Shown here: in pieces, positions 10,485-17,216 of the stretch
Position numbering within the stretch: the stretch's first letter is position 1
Layout of the letters: each line of letters opens with the position of its first letter
From: Phycisphaeraceae bacterium
GTDB taxonomy: Bacteria > Planctomycetota > Phycisphaerae > Phycisphaerales > Zrk34
Length of the DNA: 64,000 nt
Direction of reading: 5' to 3'
Assembly: GCA_028282805.1 (NCBI GenBank)
Contig: JANQHD010000023.1
Span: 124,001-188,000, forward strand
Made by a program: the position numbers and the translations under genes
Notes under the pieces: generated by a model
Seen by the model: only the letters and a program-made list of their open reading frames with translations
Told to the model about the DNA's origin: nothing
The model's database searches: none

Positions 10485-11423
10485 TTACCGCACGCGCACC
10501 GTGACGCCGGCGTTGGAGGTGTGCAACTTCGATCGGCCCTCGCCGTCGCCGAACGCCACGTTAAACCTGTTTTTCTCGTGGTTTTTCACGGTCGCCCGGC
10601 CTTTGTGGTCCTCGAAGGTGATCCATCCGTTGCTCGTGGTGATGTCGAGTTCGCCGGTGAACGCCTCGCGGATCGTTGCGGTGATCGAGCCGTTGGAGCT
10701 TTCGACCACGATCGGCCCGGGGTTGGTCGCGGGCAGGTCGACGGTCACCCCGCCGTTGGACGTGTGGAACGTGACGGGCCCGGTGATGCCCGACAGGGTG
10801 CCCTTGCCGTTGGACGATTTGCCCTTAAACGCGCCGGCGACCGCATCGGCGGTGACCGAACCGTTAGAAGTGTGCACGTCAACGGCGCCGGCATGGTCGG
10901 TGACCTTAATCGATCCGTTAGAGGTCACGAGTTTCGCCTCACCCGTGTGCGATTCGATCCTGATCTTGCCGTTGGAGGTCTGCACGTCGGCCCGACCGGC
11001 CAGCTCCACCAGCGTGACCGAACCGTTGGAGGTCTGCACGTCGACGCCGTCGAGGTTCGGCACGCGCACGGTCACGGAGATGCCGTCGCCGCCGCGCGGG
11101 GCGCCGTCGAACTCGCCGCTGATGCGCAACGCCTGCTCGGCGTCGCGCTCGACGACCACCCGGCTGTTCGCCAGCCGTTGCTCGGCCTGCTCCTGCGTGT
11201 CGCCCACGCACGTCAGCTTGGCGATGACCTCGACCTGCCCCAGCGACACGTCCGTCACCACGTCCACCGACCCGTTGCGGGTGTTGACCACGACGGGCTG
11301 GTCGGCCACGTGCGGCGCGGTCAGCTCGTCGGTCCGGCTGGCCCGGTGCTGGTTGTTCGAAAAGCCACAGGCGCTGACGCACAACATCAACGCGACGATC
11401 GTGGTGAGCTTGAGTGTTCGCAT
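10485..11423 (-). CDS. DUF4097-family lipoprotein with TSNG beta-helix repeats
   Basis: A 312-aa lipoprotein. The N-terminus is a signal peptide ending in the lipobox VSAC with Cys19 as the lipidated residue. From about residue 130 on, a repeat of 17-20 residues centred on TSNG (VQTSNGSVTL, VQTSNGKIRI, VHTSNGSVTA, FHTSNGGVTV, VESSNGSITA and others) occurs roughly nine times, plus an earlier NTRNGSVDV. This is the hallmark of DUF4097 right-handed beta-strand repeat proteins, thought to sit on the cell envelope; their function is not established. It is flanked by the PNPOx-fold gene and trpS, both on the same strand. Confidence 0.85.
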   Translation of the reverse strand: MRTLKLTTIVALMLCVSACGFSNNQHRASRTDELTAPHVADQPVVVNTRNGSVDVVTDVSLGQVEVIAKLTCVGDTQEQAEQRLANSRVVVERDAEQALRISGEFDGAPRGGDGISVTVRVPNLDGVDVQTSNGSVTLVELAGRADVQTSNGKIRIESHTGEAKLVTSNGSIKVTDHAGAVDVHTSNGSVTADAVAGAFKGKSSNGKGTLSGITGPVTFHTSNGGVTVDLPATNPGPIVVESSNGSITATIREAFTGELDITTSNGWITFEDHKGRATVKNHEKNRFNVAFGDGEGRSKLHTSNAGVTVRVR

Positions 11424-11499
11424 GACAGACCTTCCCCTATGAGGTGCGACCCAGGGTTCGTTTATCCGGTAGACGTCGCAAATCCCCCCGCGTTTCGGG

Positions 11500-12564
11500 T
11501 CATTTCAAGTTGAATTCTCGCTCGAAGAACCCGTAGTTCGCCGCCTTCTTGGCTTCCCACAACGTCTGCTCGGCCACCTCGTTGGCCCGGGCGGTGCCTT
11601 CCTTGATCACGTCCAGCGCATCGGCGTCGGTAATCGCCGCCCGCCGCTCGCGGACCGGGTCGAGCAAGCGGTTGATCGCCTCGCCCACTTCTTTTTTGAG
11701 GTGGCCGTCGAACAGCTCGCTCGCGGCGTACTGCCCTTTGAGCTCCGCGACGCGGTCCGGGTCCTCGTGGAAGATCTCCAGGTACTCCAAAACCGTGTTG
11801 CCCTCGAGCACCGGCGGGTCGTCGGTCGAACCGCGGCCGGTGAAGATCTTGTTGCACTTCTTCTGGACCGCCTTGGGCGTGTCGGACAGGAGGATCGCGT
11901 TGCCCAGCGATTTGCTCATCTTGTTCTGCCCGTCGGTGCCGGCCAGCCGACCGACGCGCCCGACCTTCGCCTCGGGCACGGGGAACACGCCCCCGGCCTT
12001 CACGTGGTCGGCATCGTCAACGGTGCCCTTCACGCCGCAGTAGGTCTGGTTGAACCGCCGGGCGATCTCACGCGTCATCTCGATGTGCGGCACCTGGTCC
12101 ACGCCCACCGGCACACACGCCGGCTTGAACGCCAGGATGTCCGCGATCTGCCCCACGGCGTACATCAAAAACCCGAAGCTGTACTGGTCGGTCAAACCCT
12201 TGACGCGGATCTCGTCCTTGATCGTCGGGTTCTTCATCAAACGCCCGTACCCCAACAGCATCGCGAAGTACCACGTCAGCTCCGCGATCGCCGGCACCTC
12301 CGACTGGAGGAAGAACGTCGACTTGCGGGGGTCGAGCCCGATGCTGATCCAGTCCTTGACGATCTCGATCGTGTCGGCGTGGATTTCGTCGGTCCGGTCC
12401 GCCCGCGTGGTCAGCGCATGGACGTTGGCGATGATGAAGTAGCAGTCGTACTCGTCCTGCATCTTCACGCGGTTTTCCAGCGACCCGACGTAATGGCCCA
12501 GGTGCAGGGCGCCGGTCGGCGTGTCGCCGGTGAGGATGCGGGGTTTGTCGGTCGTTTGGCTCAT
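11500..12564 (-). CDS. trpS: Tryptophan--tRNA ligase
   Basis: A class Ic aminoacyl-tRNA synthetase of 354 aa that charges tRNA-Trp with tryptophan. The HIGH-type motif is HLGH at 21-24 within PTGALHLGHYVGS and the KMSKS motif is exact at 215-219. Conserved GVDQVPHIEMTREIARRFN lies between them. Length fits bacterial TrpS (about 330-360 aa). It is divergent from the beta-helix gene with a 100-bp gap holding both promoters. Confidence 0.97.
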   Translation of the reverse strand: MSQTTDKPRILTGDTPTGALHLGHYVGSLENRVKMQDEYDCYFIIANVHALTTRADRTDEIHADTIEIVKDWISIGLDPRKSTFFLQSEVPAIAELTWYFAMLLGYGRLMKNPTIKDEIRVKGLTDQYSFGFLMYAVGQIADILAFKPACVPVGVDQVPHIEMTREIARRFNQTYCGVKGTVDDADHVKAGGVFPVPEAKVGRVGRLAGTDGQNKMSKSLGNAILLSDTPKAVQKKCNKIFTGRGSTDDPPVLEGNTVLEYLEIFHEDPDRVAELKGQYAASELFDGHLKKEVGEAINRLLDPVRERRAAITDADALDVIKEGTARANEVAEQTLWEAKKAANYGFFEREFNLK

Positions 12565-12664
12565 GGTGAGGGATGTTTTAGCCGCTCACCGCCCGGGCGT
12601 CGAGCGCATGCGGAGGCGGGGATCGTCCTGTTGGAGAAACACAGCGTGCGGAGGTGCACGGGCC

Positions 12665-14170
12665 ATGATGAGTGTTTGGCGAGCGATCTTGTGTGTGTCG
12701 ATGTGTCTGTCCGCGGCCGAGCACTCCGCGCTGTGGGATGGGCACGGCTCACATCTGAAACCCGGCGGGCGGCTGCCGGACTTCTCGTTCGCGGGCTATC
12801 GGCGCGGTGAAGCGGCGATCCCTAAACCGACCGTGGTGGCCGACGTGACCGACTTCGGCGCAAAGGCCGACGACGAGATCGACGACACCGCCGCGTTTCA
12901 AAAGGCGCTCGCCGAAGCGCCCCGCGGCGCGATCCGCATCCCGTCGGGCCGGTTCATCATCTCCGATTTTCTCACCATCAACCGGCCGGGCGTCGTGCTC
13001 CGTGGCGCCGGTTCCCAAAAAACCACGCTCTACTGCCCCAAGCCCCTGCACGAGATCAAGCCCGACATGGGCGCGACGACGACCGGTCGGCCGACCAGCA
13101 ACTACTCGTGGTCCGGCGGGATCGTGCGCTTCGTCGGGAGCTACCGCCTCAAGCAAATCGCCGCGGTCACCCAACACGCCAAGCGCGGCGACACGCGCAT
13201 CACCGTCAACAACGCCGCGCCGTTCAAGGTCGGCCAGGACGTGATGATCCGCCTGCTCGGCGACGGCACGCACGCGGTGGTCAAGCACCTGTACGCCGGC
13301 GACCCCGGCGATATCGCGAAGCTCAGCAAGCGCACCGGCGCTTCGATCGTGTGCAAGGTCGTTGCGATCGAGGGCGACGTGTTGCACGTCGACCGCCGGT
13401 TGCGCTTTGACTGTCGGCCAGTGTGGAAAGCGGTGGTGCACCGCTTCGAACCCACGGTGACCGACAGCGGCATCGAGGGCGTGGCGTTCGAGTACCCGCT
13501 GACGCCTTACGAGGGGCACTTCACCGAAAAAGGCTTCAACGCGATCGCGTTCGGGCGTGTGGCGCACTGCTGGGCGCGCGACCTGCGCATCGTCCACCCC
13601 GATTCGGGCCTCTTCGTCGGCGGCGTGTTCTGCACGATCGACGGCGTGGTGTTCGAATCGAAGCGCCAACCCACCCGCGACGCGGTGGGGCACCACGGCG
13701 TCTACTTCTACGGCGACGATAACCTCTACCGGGGCTTCGACTACCGCTGTAAGTTCATCCACGACATCTCCCTCGCGCACTGCGCGGGCAACGTGATCAC
13801 CAAGGGGCGGGGCGTGGACCTCTGCCTCGACCACCACAAGAAGGCGCCGCACGCGAACCTGTTTACCGACATCGACCTCGGCGTCGGTTCCCGGCCGTGG
13901 AAATCGGGCGGCGGCCGGCAGCTCGGCAAGCACGCCGGCGCGTGGAACACCTACTGGAACCTGCGTTCGCAGCGGCCGATCAGCTACCCGCCGCAGCGGT
14001 TCGCGTGCCGGATGATCAACGTCGTCGGCGTGCACACGGAACAGCCGAGCGTCACTGAGCCGGACGGCAAGTGGTTCGAGGCGATCCCGCCGCAGCGGCT
14101 GCGCCCGGCCAACCTGTACGAGGCGCAGCTCAACCGGCGGCTACAATTATTGAAGCAACTCAATCGTTGA
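12665..14170 (+). CDS. Secreted right-handed beta-helix protein (pectate-lyase-3-like)
   Basis: A 501-aa protein starting with a signal peptide (SVWRAILCVSMCLSAAEHSA). The body opens with DVTDFGAKADDEIDDTAAFQ, the classic entry strand of pectate-lyase-superfamily/GH28-type parallel beta-helix enzymes, followed by IRIPSGRFIISDFLTI and GVVLRGAG. Such proteins act on polysaccharides outside the cell. The catalytic residues cannot be assigned, so lyase, hydrolase and epimerase activities are all open. Start is the first of two adjacent ATGs, with GGAGGTG about 10 nt upstream. It is the gene immediately before the retron region, but a functional link is not expected from its family. Confidence 0.75.
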   Translation: MMSVWRAILCVSMCLSAAEHSALWDGHGSHLKPGGRLPDFSFAGYRRGEAAIPKPTVVADVTDFGAKADDEIDDTAAFQKALAEAPRGAIRIPSGRFIISDFLTINRPGVVLRGAGSQKTTLYCPKPLHEIKPDMGATTTGRPTSNYSWSGGIVRFVGSYRLKQIAAVTQHAKRGDTRITVNNAAPFKVGQDVMIRLLGDGTHAVVKHLYAGDPGDIAKLSKRTGASIVCKVVAIEGDVLHVDRRLRFDCRPVWKAVVHRFEPTVTDSGIEGVAFEYPLTPYEGHFTEKGFNAIAFGRVAHCWARDLRIVHPDSGLFVGGVFCTIDGVVFESKRQPTRDAVGHHGVYFYGDDNLYRGFDYRCKFIHDISLAHCAGNVITKGRGVDLCLDHHKKAPHANLFTDIDLGVGSRPWKSGGGRQLGKHAGAWNTYWNLRSQRPISYPPQRFACRMINVVGVHTEQPSVTEPDGKWFEAIPPQRLRPANLYEAQLNRRLQLLKQLNR

Positions 14171-14197
14171 ACGCATCACACGGCATCGCGTTTTGTG

Positions 14198-14227
14198 TTG
14201 ACGCGGCGCACCGCTTGGGCCGACAAT
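14198..14227 (+). promoter_or_regulatory. Candidate sigma-70 promoter for the retron RNA
   Basis: TTGACG (14198-14203), an 18-nt spacer and GACAAT (14222-14227). Transcription would begin near 14234, almost exactly at the first base of the closing stem of RNA unit 1. The corresponding place before unit 2 has no such promoter. Confidence 0.5.
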
Positions 14228-14235
14228 GTACGCAC

Positions 14236-14347
14236 GCACCTTGGGGACGCTCCCTATGCCGAGCGTCGGGTTGGCGTTTCGCCGACCGGGTCCGAATGGG
14301 CCGGCTTGTCAGTCAGCGGTATCCACCCCGCGTGGTTAGCAAGGTGC
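14236..14347 (+). ncRNA. Candidate retron msr-msd RNA, unit 1
   Basis: A 112-nt segment closed by the inverted repeat GCACCTTG (14236-14243) and CAAGGTGC (14340-14347), matching the a1/a2 stems of retron RNAs. Inside are, in order: a hairpin GACGCTC/GAGCGTC (14246-14267); an 8-bp hairpin with a TTT loop, GGTTGGCG-TTT-CGCCGACC (14269-14287); a hairpin GGTCC-GAAT-GGGCC (14289-14302); a conserved CTTGTCA; and a hairpin CCAC/GTGG (14323-14335). The TTT-loop hairpin resembles the msr hairpin of retron Ec86. A second copy follows at 14402 with the same fold but changed stems. Confidence 0.7.
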
Positions 14348-14401
14348 CGGGCGTCGGTCGCGACATCGCGCGTCGCCCGTTGGCTTCGACAACACACGAT
14401 C

Positions 14402-14510
14402 GCACCTTGGGGCGCTCAAACGCAGAGCGCAGGCTGGCGTTTCGCCATCCGGGTCCGAAAGGGCTTGTCACACACCCAGCGGCCACGGGTCGCACCCGTG
14501 AGCAAGGTGC
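14402..14510 (+). ncRNA. Candidate retron msr-msd RNA, unit 2
   Basis: A 109-nt copy of unit 1 closed by the same stem, GCACCTTG (14402-14409) with CAAGGTGC (14503-14510). Its hairpins are GCGCTC/GAGCGC (14412-14430), the TTT-loop hairpin (14432-14450, core TGGCG/CGCCA), GTCC-GAAA-GGGC (14453-14464) and a perfect 7-bp CACGGGT/ACCCGTG hairpin (14484-14500). Several stems differ in sequence from unit 1 but still pair, which supports selection on structure. It ends 64 bp before the RT start. Confidence 0.7.
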
Positions 14511-14574
14511 CGGGCGTCGGGCGTGAGAGCGCGCGCCGCCCATTTGGGTTCGAACACTTTCAACGGGGCAAGCG

Positions 14575-15480
14575 GTGGGTTTCTTCGATTGGATTTTCGG
14601 CGACGAGCAAACGCGGCTCGAGAAACGGGAGCAGGCGTACCGGCGGCTGGCCGACTGGCTCGACGTGCCGGTCGATGAGCTGCTCGACACGCCGCGCGAA
14701 TACACAGCGTTCACCATCCCCAAGCGGCGCGGCGGCGTGCGGCGGATCGATGCGCCGAACCCCGAGCTCAAAGCCCTGCAGCGCCGCATCCTGCGCCGCG
14801 TGCTCGCGAAGCTGAAGGCGCACCCCGCGGCCCACGGGTTCGAGAAGGGCCGATCGATCGTGACTAACGCCCTGCCGCACGCGAGCAAGCCGGTCGTGGT
14901 CCGCATGGACGTGCGCAACTTTTTCGCCAGCACGACCCGCAAGCGTGTGTTGAAATACTTCCGGGCGATCGGGTGGAGCAAGAAGGAAGCGGTCTTGCTG
15001 GCCGACCTTTGCACGCACAACGGGTCGTTGCCGCAGGGCGCGCCGACGAGCCCGCGGCTGTCGAACCTGGTGAACTACCTGCTCGACGCGCGCCTCGCGG
15101 GATTGATCGATGAGATGGGCGGCGAATACACGCGGTACGCCGACGACGTGACGGTGTCGTTCATCGACGACGGACCGGGCATCACGCCGCGCACGATCTA
15201 TGTGGTCGGCGCGGTCTTCTACCGGTTCGGGTACGCCGTGCACGGCAAGCGGAAGCGGAGCGTGCGCCGGGCGCACCAGCGGCAGCAGGTGACGGGGCTG
15301 GTGGTCAACGAGCTGCCGGGCCTGCCGCGCGAGGTGCGGCGGACGCTGCGGGCCGTGGAACACCGCCTACGCACGGGGCGCGAAGCGACGATGACGCGGG
15401 CCCAACTCGACGGGTGGCGGAGCTTGCAGTGGATGATCGTCAATCAGGTGAAAGAGGGGTTGGATCGCTCGGGGGTTTGA
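14575..15480 (+). CDS. Retron reverse transcriptase
   Basis: A 301-aa RNA-directed DNA polymerase that would copy part of the adjacent RNA into msDNA from a 2'-OH primer. Retron-specific marks are both present: the NAxxH motif (NALPH, 98-102) and the VTG motif (239-241). RT motifs are FTIPKRRGGVRRIDAP (46-61), the motif A aspartate in RMDVRNFF (D112), QGAPTSPRLSN (154-164) and the catalytic YADD (188-191). No extra catalytic domain is fused. The GTG at 14575 is followed by MGFFDWIFGDEQ; the ribosome-binding site is weak. The preceding 340 bp carry two tandem msr-msd-like RNAs. No effector gene (nuclease, ATPase, membrane toxin) lies beside it: upstream is a beta-helix enzyme and downstream a convergent nitroreductase. 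Known retrons are anti-phage systems. Confidence 0.92.
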   Translation: MGFFDWIFGDEQTRLEKREQAYRRLADWLDVPVDELLDTPREYTAFTIPKRRGGVRRIDAPNPELKALQRRILRRVLAKLKAHPAAHGFEKGRSIVTNALPHASKPVVVRMDVRNFFASTTRKRVLKYFRAIGWSKKEAVLLADLCTHNGSLPQGAPTSPRLSNLVNYLLDARLAGLIDEMGGEYTRYADDVTVSFIDDGPGITPRTIYVVGAVFYRFGYAVHGKRKRSVRRAHQRQQVTGLVVNELPGLPREVRRTLRAVEHRLRTGREATMTRAQLDGWRSLQWMIVNQVKEGLDRSGV

Positions 15481-15510
15481 CGCGCCGTGCCCGCGTCGCG
15501 CTTGCGTCGT

Positions 15511-15537
15511 GCCCGCGTCGCTGAAGCGACGCTCGCC
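15511..15537 (-). repeat. TTCA-loop palindromic element, copy 4 (inverted)
   Basis: Same 18-bp core as in purL, on the opposite strand, in the short gap between the retron RT and the nitroreductase gene, where two transcripts converge. A partial duplicate of its GTGCCCGCGTCGC edge precedes it at about 15487. Confidence 0.8.
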
Positions 15538-15541
15538 GGGT

Positions 15542-16126
15542 TTACACCAAGGGGTGGGTTTGGCCGAACGTGCCGCCGAACACCCATTCGCTGAGCGGCT
15601 TGCGGGTGCGGGGTTTGTCATCGGGTTCGGCGTCGGCGGCGTAGCCGATCGCGATCGCGGTGACGGGCTCGAACCCTTCGGGCACATCGTAAGTCGAACG
15701 CACGGCGTCGCCATCGATGCCCGCCATCTGGTGGACGTGCAGGCCGAGCGCGGTGGCCTGTGCGCTGAGGTTGCCGGCCGCGAGGCCGACGTCGTGGATG
15801 GCGACGCGGTTGGGCGCGTCGTTATAGGTGAAATTGGTTTTGGCGAGGGTGAGGATCAGCGCGCCGGCGTGTTGCGCCCATTGTTGGTTGGCCTCAACGA
15901 GGCAGCCGAGCGCGGCTTGCCAGGCGGTTTCATCGTCGCGGGTGGCGAGGACGAAGCGCCAGGGCTGTTCGTTGAAGCTCGAGGCCGACCACCGTGCCGC
16001 TTCGAGCAGGGCCCGCAGCTTGTCGGGCTCGATCGGCTTCGGCTCGTAGGCGTAGGGGCTATAGCGTTGCGATAAACAGTCGAGGATCGGGTGGTCGGGG
16101 ACGGTAAGTTTGTTGGGATCGGGCAT
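15542..16126 (-). CDS. Nitroreductase family FMN flavoprotein
   Basis: A 194-aa NAD(P)H-dependent, FMN-binding reductase. The N-terminal RYSPYAYEPKPIEPDKLRALLEAARWSASSFNEQPWRF pattern (arginine and SSFN/NEQPW as FMN ligands) and the later HDVGLAAGNLSAQATALGL are diagnostic. It may reduce nitroaromatics, quinones or enals. Length is normal for the family. It converges on the retron RT and is divergent from the glycosyltransferase operon. Confidence 0.9.
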   Translation of the reverse strand: MPDPNKLTVPDHPILDCLSQRYSPYAYEPKPIEPDKLRALLEAARWSASSFNEQPWRFVLATRDDETAWQAALGCLVEANQQWAQHAGALILTLAKTNFTYNDAPNRVAIHDVGLAAGNLSAQATALGLHVHQMAGIDGDAVRSTYDVPEGFEPVTAIAIGYAADAEPDDKPRTRKPLSEWVFGGTFGQTHPLV

Positions 16127-16183
16127 AACTTTGTTTTAGGGGCGTCTTGGGGGTAAAACAAGCAAAATAAAGTGTCGGAATGC

Positions 16184-16224
16184 CCCCGGGTTTCGGCCGC
16201 GTGTGGCGCGGCCTCAACCCGGGG
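16184..16224. repeat. CCCGGGTT palindromic element
   Basis: Outer arms CCCCGGGTT and AACCCGGGG enclose an inner hairpin GGCCGCG-TGTGG-CGCGGCC (16195-16213). It resembles in part the element at 4790 and lies between the divergent nitroreductase and glycosyltransferase genes, within the likely promoter region. Confidence 0.6.
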
Positions 16225-16241
16225 CTTGGAAACACTCGCTC

Positions 16242-17216
16242 ATGACGGAGATCACGCTGGATTTGACGGTGGCGGCGCCTTGCTACAACGAGGCGGAGTC
16301 GCTGCGCGAGCTGCACCGGCGGGTGCGTGAGGCGTGCGAGTCGATGGGCTTGCGGTGGGAGTTGGTGCTGGTCAACGACGGGTCGACCGACGAGACGTGG
16401 CAGACGATGCTGGCGCTGGCGGCCGAAGATGCGCACGTGGTGGCGGTGGACCTGTCGCGGAACCACGGCCAGCAGCTGGCGATGACGGCGGCGTTGAGCC
16501 TGTCGCGGGGCGAGCGGCTGCTGATGATCGACGCGGACTTGCAGGACCCGCCGGAGCTGCTGCCGAAGATGTGGGCGCGGATGGACGACGGGGTCGACGT
16601 GGTGTACGGCCAGCGCATCGAGCGCAAGGGCGAGAGCGGTTTCAAGCTCGGCACGGCGGCGGCGTTTTACTGGTTGATCGGCAAGCTCGCCGACACGCAC
16701 ATCCCGCGCAACACGGGCGACTTCCGCCTGATCAGCCGGCGGGTGGTCGAGGCGCTTCTGGCGATGCCCGAGCGGCACCGGTTCATGCGCGGCATGGTCA
16801 GCTGGGTCGGCTACCGGCAGGAGGCGATGCAGTTCGAGCGCGACGCGCGCTACGCGGGCAAGACCGCGTACTCGTTCAAGCACATGTGGCGGCTGGCGGT
16901 CGACGCGGTGACGGGTTTTTCGATCCGGCCGTTGCAGATGGCGTCGCTGCTCGGGTTCGTGTGCGCGGCGGGGTCGGCGTTCGTGTTGTTGTACGCGCTG
17001 AGCAGCTGGCTGTTTTTCGATACCGAGCGCGGCTGGACGTCGCTGATCGCGGTGGTTGCGTTCTTCGGCGGCGTGCAGCTGATGGTGCTCGGCGTGATGG
17101 GCGAGTACCTGGGGCGGATGTTCGAACAGGTGCGCGGCCGGCCGCTGTTCATGATCGACAAGGTCGTGCGCGGCGGCGGTCAACCCGGCGAAACCGAAAC
17201 GGACCGAACGGCGTGA
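16242..17216 (+). CDS. Glycosyltransferase family 2, GtrB/DPM1-like membrane protein
   Basis: A 324-aa enzyme that transfers a sugar from a nucleotide donor to a polyprenyl phosphate at the inner membrane. The GT-A catalytic domain opens with VAAPCYNEAESLRELHRR and contains VNDGSTDET and the metal-binding DADLQDPPEL. Two transmembrane helices follow near the C-terminus (LLGFVCAAGSAFVLLYALSS and SLIAVVAFFGGVQLMVLGVM). ATG 16242 is used. The stop overlaps the start of the next gene by 4 bp (GTGA), indicating translational coupling. Confidence 0.92.
   Translation: MTEITLDLTVAAPCYNEAESLRELHRRVREACESMGLRWELVLVNDGSTDETWQTMLALAAEDAHVVAVDLSRNHGQQLAMTAALSLSRGERLLMIDADLQDPPELLPKMWARMDDGVDVVYGQRIERKGESGFKLGTAAAFYWLIGKLADTHIPRNTGDFRLISRRVVEALLAMPERHRFMRGMVSWVGYRQEAMQFERDARYAGKTAYSFKHMWRLAVDAVTGFSIRPLQMASLLGFVCAAGSAFVLLYALSSWLFFDTERGWTSLIAVVAFFGGVQLMVLGVMGEYLGRMFEQVRGRPLFMIDKVVRGGGQPGETETDRTA

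Larger units (their letters stand above)
14205..14536 (+). repeat. Tandem direct duplication, two units of about 166 bp
   Basis: The segments 14205-14370 and 14371-14536 are diverged direct repeats; landmarks such as GCACCTTGGGG, TGGCGTTTCGCC, CGGGTCCGAA, CTTGTCA and GCAAGGTGCCGGGCGTCGG recur with a 163-166-bp period. A partial third boundary copy (CATTTGGGTTCGAACAC) follows at 14541. Each unit carries one structured RNA. The stretch between the beta-helix gene and the RT gene is thus fully occupied by the duplication. Confidence 0.8.

Noticed and set aside
14547-14555. GGTTCGAAC resembling a tRNA T-loop
   Set aside because: The flanking bases do not form a T-stem and no acceptor or anticodon arm can be built around it.
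14195-14815. 206-codon open frame across the region upstream of the retron RT and into its start
   Set aside because: It runs through the duplicated RNA units and overlaps the RT gene in another frame; composition is arginine- and serine-rich shadow sequence with no family resemblance.
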